DNA from: Syntrophomonadaceae bacterium
GTDB taxonomy: Bacteria > Bacillota > Dethiobacteria > DTU022
Reading direction: 5' to 3'
Length of the DNA: 7,357 bases
Assembly (NCBI GenBank): GCA_007129055.1
Contig: SKWE01000048.1
Span: 1-7,357, forward strand
The position numbers and the translations under genes were made by a program. Positions 1-4,487 of the stretch are shown in pieces; the first letter of the stretch is position 1; each line of letters starts with the position of its first letter. A model generated the notes under the pieces. It ran no database searches, was not told where the DNA came from, and saw only the letters and a program-made list of their open reading frames with translations.

Positions 1-1
1 A

Positions 2-673
2 GTATCGGAAGTTAGGCAGGAATCGGAAAAAATCTGGACCCTCTTTTTTAAAGGTAAAGAGATTGATTATAAACCGGGGCAGTTTCTGTTCCTGCAGCTA
101 TTGCGGAAGGGTAAACGCTCATCTGCACACCCCTTTACCATATCAAACAGCCCTACCCGCAGGGAGCTATCAGTTACCCCCAAAATACTGGGCGACTTTA
201 CCCTGTCAATCAAGGATACCCGGGTTGGTGACAAGGCATTTATTGACGCGCCCTACGGGGTTTTCAGTTTTTTAAATCAGCCGCTGAAAGACCTTGTTTT
301 TATTGCAGGGGGTATAGGCATTACTCCTTTTATCAGCATGCTCCGCTATATTTATGATCAAAACCTCGATCATAAGATAACCCTCTACTGGGTAAACCGC
401 AGTGAAAGAAATCTTTGTTTTATCGACGAACTTCAAAAAATGGAAAAGGAACTGGAGGATTTCAAAGTTGTACTTGTTATGACTGATCAGCCGGATTGGC
501 CTGGCGAAAAGGGGCGATTGAATGCCCAGTTCATGAAAGAATACCTGGGCAACATGGAAGAGAAAGCATTTTTTATCTGCGGTCCGCCGGCTATGTCAGA
601 AGAAATAGCAAGGGAATTAAAAGAACTTGGAATCCTGCAATCTAATATACACCGGGAAATATTCGAACTATAA
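2..673 (+). CDS. FNR-type FAD/NAD(P)H-binding oxidoreductase, C-terminal part (5' end cut by window)
   Basis: The reading frame is open from base 2 to the TAA at 671-673, giving 223 visible residues with no native start. The visible part has the two-domain layout of the ferredoxin-NADP+ reductase superfamily. An FAD-binding barrel carries KPGQF (24-28) and the flavin-binding HPFTISNSP (43-51, the RxYS/T-type motif with H and F in place of R and Y). A Rossmann NAD(P)-binding domain carries the glycine-rich AGGIGITPF (102-110) and the C-terminal CGPPAM (193-198). The protein ends HREIFEL with no plant-type 2Fe-2S domain after it. HPFTIS followed by KILGDFT resembles the cytosolic half of bacterial ferric-reductase-like membrane flavoproteins, but a soluble electron-transfer subunit is equally possible; the missing N-terminus would decide. 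It presumably moves electrons between NAD(P)H and a haem, iron or iron-sulfur partner. It ends 22 bases before the amidohydrolase and is probably co-transcribed with it. Confidence 0.85.
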   Translation, partial: VSEVRQESEKIWTLFFKGKEIDYKPGQFLFLQLLRKGKRSSAHPFTISNSPTRRELSVTPKILGDFTLSIKDTRVGDKAFIDAPYGVFSFLNQPLKDLVFIAGGIGITPFISMLRYIYDQNLDHKITLYWVNRSERNLCFIDELQKMEKELEDFKVVLVMTDQPDWPGEKGRLNAQFMKEYLGNMEEKAFFICGPPAMSEEIARELKELGILQSNIHREIFEL

Positions 674-682
674 AACTTTCGT

Positions 683-690
683 GGAAGGAA
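683..690 (+). promoter_or_regulatory. Ribosome binding site of the amidohydrolase gene
   Basis: GGAAGGAA lies 5 bases before the ATG at 696. It supports that start over an in-frame TTG at 627, which would lie inside the upstream oxidoreductase gene and add 23 residues unlike the family N-terminus. Confidence 0.75.
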
Positions 691-695
691 CTATA

Positions 696-2318
696 ATGGA
701 TTTAATCTTTCAAAATGGCAAGGTAATAACCATGGACCCGGATTTACCGACTGCTGAAGCGGTGGCAGTTTCAGGAAGCAGAATAGGAACAGTTGGGACG
801 AATGACCAGGTGTTGGCCGGTAAAACAGCTAAAACTGAAATAATTGATCTTAAGGGCAGGGTAATCCTTCCCGGTTTTAACGACAGCCACATGCACCTGA
901 CTAATTACGCTCTTACAGCAACCAAGGTTGATCTGCGTTCCTGTGAAAATATTGATGATCTGGTAGGTAGAATTAAAGATTTTATCAGGCAGCATAAGCC
1001 GGAAAAAGGGGACTGGGTTCTTGGCTGGGGCTGGAATCACAGTAATTACAGCGAAGGCAGGATGCCCAACCGTGATGACCTGGACAAAGCTTCAGCAGAA
1101 AATCCGCTGGTAATCGTGCGCACATGCTGTCATATTGCAGTAGCTAACACAAGGGCCCTGCAGCTTGCCGGCCTGGGTCAAAAAGCGCTTTCCATCGAAG
1201 GTGGAAAAGTTGAAACCGGTGAAACAGGAAAGCCAAACGGCATCCTTAAAGAGAGCGCCATGCAGCTAGTAATGGATCTGATTCCCCCTGCAGATAAAGA
1301 TGCCATCAAAGATTTGATTAAAGCGGCCGGGCACGATTTTTTATCGGCCGGTTTAACTTCAGTTCAAACTGACGATCTTTATGCCCTGGGCAGTGAGAAG
1401 CTCGAAGAACTGCTTGATGCCTACCTTGAACTTGAAGCTGTTGGCAGCTTGCCGCTGCGGGTCAATCTTCAGCCGCAGCTGATGAGTATGGAAAGGTTGA
1501 AAACTTTTCTTGACCTTGATAAAACCACCGGTTGGGGAAGCGAATATTTTCGCATGGGCCCCCTGAAACTCTTTACAGACGGTTCCATGGGCGGTCGCAC
1601 AGCCCTGTTGTCTTCACCTTACAGGGATGACCCTGAAAACTGTGGAGTGCCTGTGCTGCCCCGGGAGGAATTTTTTGAACTGGTTTACCTTGGCCATCAG
1701 AAAGGGATGCAGGTTGCCTGCCACGCTATCGGTGATGCCGCCATAAATATGGTGCTTGACGCTTACAGTAATGCGCAAAAATTATATCCCCGGCCTGACC
1801 CCCGCTTCAGGGTTGTCCATGCTTCGCTTGTTAATCCCGAAGCCCTGAAAAGGTTTAGGGAGCTGAGCGTAATAGCCGATATCCAACCATCTTTTATTGC
1901 TTCCGACCATGACCTGATCGAAAAGATTTTTGGTTCGGAAAGAGCAGGGTGGACCTATCGCTGGCAGGACTTTTTGGAAGCAGGTATTCACCTGGCAGGC
2001 AGTTCCGACTGCCCTGTTGAAAACTATAACCCACTTGAGGGAATTGCTGCAGCCATAACCAGGCAGGACCTTGAAGGCAGGCCCGAGGGAGGATGGTTCC
2101 CGCAGCAGCGGCTTACCCTTGACGAAGCGCTTAAGCTTTACACTACCAACTCTGCATATTGTACTTACGAGGAAAATATCAAGGGTTCAATAACTCCCGG
2201 CAAACTTGCAGACCTGGTCGTGCTGGCAGAAGATCTATATAAAGTTGAACCGCTTGAGATTAGCAGCATCCCGGTTGATATGACCGTGGTGGGCGGAGAG
2301 ATCAAGTTTACCAGGTAA
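696..2318 (+). CDS. YtcJ-type metal-dependent amidohydrolase (Amidohydro_3 family)
   Basis: A complete 540-residue protein of the usual length for YtcJ-like amidohydrolases, cytosolic with no signal peptide. The N-terminus (1-60) is the small beta domain typical of the superfamily (LIFQNGKVITMDP, then LKGRVILPG). The metal-dependent TIM barrel follows. Visible ligand motifs are the first-strand HxH in FNDSHMHL (H65, H67), the lysine in GPLKLFTDGSMGGRTA (K291, the likely carbamylated metal bridge), CHAIGDAA (H343), VVHAS (H375) and GSSDCPVE (D438). All expected metal-site residues are present, so it should be active. The family hydrolyses C-N bonds in amides, carbamates or cyclic amides, but its members' substrates are mostly unknown and none can be assigned here. 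ATG 696 is chosen because GGAAGGAA precedes it. The stop codon overlaps the ribosome binding site of buk, so the two are probably translationally coupled. This suggests a role in supplying or processing a substrate for the acyl-phosphate pathway, which is inference. Confidence 0.9.
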   Translation: MDLIFQNGKVITMDPDLPTAEAVAVSGSRIGTVGTNDQVLAGKTAKTEIIDLKGRVILPGFNDSHMHLTNYALTATKVDLRSCENIDDLVGRIKDFIRQHKPEKGDWVLGWGWNHSNYSEGRMPNRDDLDKASAENPLVIVRTCCHIAVANTRALQLAGLGQKALSIEGGKVETGETGKPNGILKESAMQLVMDLIPPADKDAIKDLIKAAGHDFLSAGLTSVQTDDLYALGSEKLEELLDAYLELEAVGSLPLRVNLQPQLMSMERLKTFLDLDKTTGWGSEYFRMGPLKLFTDGSMGGRTALLSSPYRDDPENCGVPVLPREEFFELVYLGHQKGMQVACHAIGDAAINMVLDAYSNAQKLYPRPDPRFRVVHASLVNPEALKRFRELSVIADIQPSFIASDHDLIEKIFGSERAGWTYRWQDFLEAGIHLAGSSDCPVENYNPLEGIAAAITRQDLEGRPEGGWFPQQRLTLDEALKLYTTNSAYCTYEENIKGSITPGKLADLVVLAEDLYKVEPLEISSIPVDMTVVGGEIKFTR

Positions 2319-2323
2319 AGGAG
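2317..2323 (+). promoter_or_regulatory. Ribosome binding site of buk, overlapping the upstream stop codon
   Basis: AAAGGAG begins within the TAA stop of the amidohydrolase (2316-2318) and ends 7 bases before the buk ATG at 2331. The overlap means a ribosome finishing the upstream gene stops on this site, which favours coupled translation. Confidence 0.8.
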
Positions 2324-2330
2324 TTGGATA

Positions 2331-3392
2331 ATGCATAGGATACTGGCTATAAACCCCGGTTCCACATCAACAAAAATCGGCCTGTTTGAAAATGAAATAC
2401 CGCTTTTCAAAGAAACACTGCGCCATACCGTGGAAGAAACTTCTGCCGACCTGGACCGTGAGGAGCAGGCCCGTTTCCGGCGCCTGGCGCTTACCAATCT
2501 GCTGGCAGAAAAGGGTATTACCCTGGAGAGCCTCTCGGCCATAGTGGTACGCGGGGGGCTGCTCAGGCCGCTTGCCTCCGGAACCTACCTGGTAAACGAC
2601 CGGGTATACGATGACCTGGTTCAGGCTAAATATGGCTGGCATGCCTCCAACCTGGGTTCAATTATAGCGCTGCCCCTGGCCCGTGAAGCGGGGCTGCCCG
2701 TATATACGGTTGATCCGGTAACCGTGGATGAGTTCGAACCCCTGGCCCGCTATTCAGGTTTAAAGGGTGTTGCCCGCCAAAGCATGTCTCATGCCCTGAA
2801 TATGAAAGCTGTAGCGCGCAGGGCGGCAGAACTGCTGGGCAGAAGATATGAAGATCTTAACCTGGTAGTTGTCCACCTGGGCAGCGGCATATCTGTCTCG
2901 GCCCACAAACAGGGTAAAATGGTTGATGTAAATAATGCCAACGAAGAAGGGCCTTTTTCCCTCGAGCGCTGCGGAACCCTGCCGGCGCTGGGGCTGGTCC
3001 GTCTCTGCTTTGGCGGAGAACGGGACATGGCAGAAACAATCAAGCTGCTTACTTCACGCGGAGGCATTTATTCATACCTGCAGACCAAGGATTTTACTGA
3101 AGTTGAAAAAGAGGTGGACAAAGGTAATCAAGAGGTAACAGAAATTGTAGAGGCCATGGCTTACCAGGTTTCAAAGGAGGTCGGTGCCATGTCCACTGTT
3201 TTGCTGGGCAGGGTTGATTCCATTGTTTTAACCGGGGGCATGGCCCATGCCCGGAACCTGGTTAAGATGATCGAAAAAAGAGTGTCTTTTATTGCGCCCT
3301 TAACCGTTCTTGCCGGGGAAGAAGAGCTGGAAGCCCTGGCTGCCGGCGCACTGCGCGTTTTGTGCGAAGAGGTGGAAGCTTTATACTACTAA
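2331..3392 (+). CDS. buk: Butyrate kinase (or branched-chain/other short-chain fatty acid kinase)
   Basis: A complete 353-residue protein, the usual length of butyrate kinases. It belongs to the acetate kinase / ASKHA fold. In the fermentative direction it converts butyryl phosphate plus ADP to butyrate plus ATP in the cytosol. Motifs in order are the phosphate-1 loop NPGSTSTK (8-15), RGGLLRPLASGTY (74-86), DPVTVDEFEPLARYSG (127-142), the phosphate-2 loop HLGSGISVSAH (182-192), NNANEEGPFSLERCGTLP (201-218, close to the butyrate-kinase GPFSPERSGTLP signature) and the adenosine-loop TGGMAH (301-306). These separate it from acetate kinase, which is longer and lacks GPFS-ER. ATG 2331 has AAAGGAG 7 bases upstream. 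It lies 12 bases after the amidohydrolase and 32 bases before ptb, its usual partner, although the common clostridial order is ptb then buk. Homologues also use isobutyrate, valerate or other acids, so the true acyl group is not fixed by sequence. Confidence 0.95.
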   Translation: MHRILAINPGSTSTKIGLFENEIPLFKETLRHTVEETSADLDREEQARFRRLALTNLLAEKGITLESLSAIVVRGGLLRPLASGTYLVNDRVYDDLVQAKYGWHASNLGSIIALPLAREAGLPVYTVDPVTVDEFEPLARYSGLKGVARQSMSHALNMKAVARRAAELLGRRYEDLNLVVVHLGSGISVSAHKQGKMVDVNNANEEGPFSLERCGTLPALGLVRLCFGGERDMAETIKLLTSRGGIYSYLQTKDFTEVEKEVDKGNQEVTEIVEAMAYQVSKEVGAMSTVLLGRVDSIVLTGGMAHARNLVKMIEKRVSFIAPLTVLAGEEELEALAAGALRVLCEEVEALYY

Positions 3393-3408
3393 TTAAGTAT
3401 TAATAAGT

Positions 3409-3414
3409 GGGAGG
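3409..3414 (+). promoter_or_regulatory. Ribosome binding site of ptb (decides the start)
   Basis: GGGAGG lies 10 bases before the ATG at 3425. An in-frame GTG at 3407 overlaps this site and has no Shine-Dalgarno of its own, so ATG 3425 is the better start. Confidence 0.7.
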
Positions 3415-3424
3415 TTGGTCAACC

Positions 3425-4342
3425 ATGTCATTCGAAAACTTTTACCAGGTTATATCAGCCGTCAGGGAATTACCTTCCTGTAAGCTATGTGTCGCTGCCG
3501 CAGCAGAGGAAACAGTATTGGAAGCGGTAAGGGACAGCAGGAGAGAGGGGATTGTCGATTTTGTCCTGATTGGCCATGAAGAAAAAATCTGGCGCCAGGC
3601 AATGACAGTTAGCTTAAACCTGCAGGGTATTGAAATTATCGATATACCAGATCCTCTCGAAGCTACAGACAGGGCGGTGAAGGAAGTTGCTGACGGACGG
3701 GCTGATATCCTGATGAAGGGTATGGTAAACAGTTCGGATTTTTTGCGGGCCGTAATAAGCCCGGAGGGCGGCATGCGCCGGGACAGGATTCTCAGCCACT
3801 TTGCCATCTACGAGATTCCCGGCTACTACCGTTTAATCTACATGACAGATGGGGGTTTAAATGTAAGTCCCAGCCTGGAACAGAAAAAAGTGATCCTGCA
3901 GAATGCAATAGAATTTTTGCATTCTATCGGCATGGAAGAACCAAAGGTGGCAGTTTTAACTGCCAATGAGAAGGTGAACCCAAAAATACCGGCTACCGTT
4001 GATGCCCAGGCCCTGAGAGACATGGCTGAAGAAGTATTTCCGGGTGCCGTGGTTGACGGCCCGACTCCGCTTGACATAGCAGTAAGCCTTGAATCGGCAA
4101 TGCACAAGGGCATAGAAAGCCCGGTGGCAGGCAAGGCCGACCTGTTGCTGGTGCCCAATATTGAAGCAGGAAATATCCTGGGTAAAGCCATAATCTACTT
4201 TGCCGGTGGGCGCATGGGCGGTTTAGTCCTTGGCGCCAGTAGCCCTGTTATATTAACATCGCGCAATGAGCCTCCCATGGGTAAAATGGCGTCAATTGCC
4301 CTGGCTGCTTATTCAGTGGCTCGCAGCCGAACGGTGTCCTGA
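3425..4342 (+). CDS. ptb: Phosphate butyryltransferase (PTA/PTB family)
   Basis: A complete 305-residue protein, the usual size for phosphate butyryltransferases and shorter than most phosphotransacetylases. It converts butyryl-CoA plus phosphate to butyryl phosphate plus CoA, handing the product to Buk. Family landmarks are VAAAAEETVLEAV (23-35), GRADILMKGMVNSSDFLRAV (91-110), LSHFAIYEIPGY (123-134), TDGGLNVSPSLEQK (141-154), LTANEKVNPKIPATVDA (178-194) and the strongly conserved ADLLLVPNIEAGNILGK (238-254) with YFAGGRMGGLVLGASSPVILTSR (258-280). After the SR pair most Ptb proteins read AD(S/T); here the sequence is SRNEPPMGKMASIALA (279-294), with the lysine at the same spacing but Glu for Asp and two prolines. 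This may mark a subfamily with a different acyl preference, which is inference. The start follows the GGGAGG site. It is the last gene of the left cluster, and no clear terminator follows it. Confidence 0.92.
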   Translation: MSFENFYQVISAVRELPSCKLCVAAAAEETVLEAVRDSRREGIVDFVLIGHEEKIWRQAMTVSLNLQGIEIIDIPDPLEATDRAVKEVADGRADILMKGMVNSSDFLRAVISPEGGMRRDRILSHFAIYEIPGYYRLIYMTDGGLNVSPSLEQKKVILQNAIEFLHSIGMEEPKVAVLTANEKVNPKIPATVDAQALRDMAEEVFPGAVVDGPTPLDIAVSLESAMHKGIESPVAGKADLLLVPNIEAGNILGKAIIYFAGGRMGGLVLGASSPVILTSRNEPPMGKMASIALAAYSVARSRTVS

Positions 4343-4412
4343 GAAATAAATAGTACCTTTTTATCTGAAAAATAGAACTTTAATTCCTCCCCTTTTCCTA
4401 CGAATTTCCTTA

Positions 4413-4421
4413 TGCTATAAT
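4413..4421 (+). promoter_or_regulatory. Extended -10 promoter of the RND efflux gene
   Basis: TGCTATAAT combines a perfect -10 hexamer (4416-4421) with an upstream TGn extension. The -35 position at 17-base spacing (4393-4398, TTTTCC) matches consensus at only 3 of 6 bases, which is tolerable for an extended -10 promoter. Transcription would start near 4428, just before the palindrome at 4433-4452, leaving a leader of about 60 bases before the ATG at 4488. It lies in the AT-rich gap after ptb and implies that the pump is a separate transcription unit. Seen directly as sequence; activity is inferred. Confidence 0.7.
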
Positions 4422-4432
4422 GAATACTGCGG

Positions 4433-4452
4433 CCGACCGACCGGTCGGCCGG
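4433..4452 (+). promoter_or_regulatory. Palindromic operator, probably for a TetR-family repressor
   Basis: A 20-base inverted repeat with 9 of 10 pairs matching and a perfect 12-base core CCGACCGGTCGG at 4437-4448. It is a GC-rich island in AT-rich surroundings and begins about 12 bases after the -10 box, covering the first transcribed bases, so a bound protein would block the polymerase. ACCGACCGGTCGGT-like palindromes and efflux-pump targets are both typical of TetR/AcrR regulators. No regulator gene lies in the window, so the repressor's identity is inference. A zero-loop hairpin serving as a terminator for the upstream operon is a weaker alternative. Confidence 0.6.
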
Positions 4453-4473
4453 TTAATTTAATTTGATATTACT

Positions 4474-4478
4474 GGAGG
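4474..4478 (+). promoter_or_regulatory. Ribosome binding site of the RND permease gene
   Basis: GGAGG lies 9 bases before the ATG at 4488. It favours this start over the next in-frame ATG at 4503, which would remove the first five residues of the conserved N-terminal cytoplasmic segment. Confidence 0.75.
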
Positions 4479-4487
4479 TTTACATAT

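Noticed and set aside
627..695. A 23-residue N-terminal extension of the amidohydrolase from TTG 627
   Set aside because: It overlaps the end of the upstream gene, uses a rare start, and its residues do not match the family N-terminus. ATG 696 has a good ribosome binding site.
3407..3424. GTG 3407 as the start of ptb
   Set aside because: The codon overlaps the GGGAGG ribosome binding site that serves ATG 3425.
3838..4191. Minus-strand open frames of about 90-125 codons inside ptb, buk and the amidohydrolase
   Set aside because: They lie opposite clearly conserved genes, have no ribosome sites or recognisable domains, and are compositionally what a coding strand's complement gives.
4350..4375. 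TTTTT-ATCTG-AAAAA inverted repeat after ptb as a terminator
   Set aside because: The stem is only five A-T pairs with no GC content and no T tract after it, so it would not be stable.
4431..4465. The GC palindrome plus the following TTAATTTAATTT as an intrinsic terminator of the upstream operon
   Set aside because: The palindrome has no natural loop, the T-rich stretch is broken by A pairs, and it sits at the start site just after a strong -10 box. An operator explains it better, though a dual role is not excluded.
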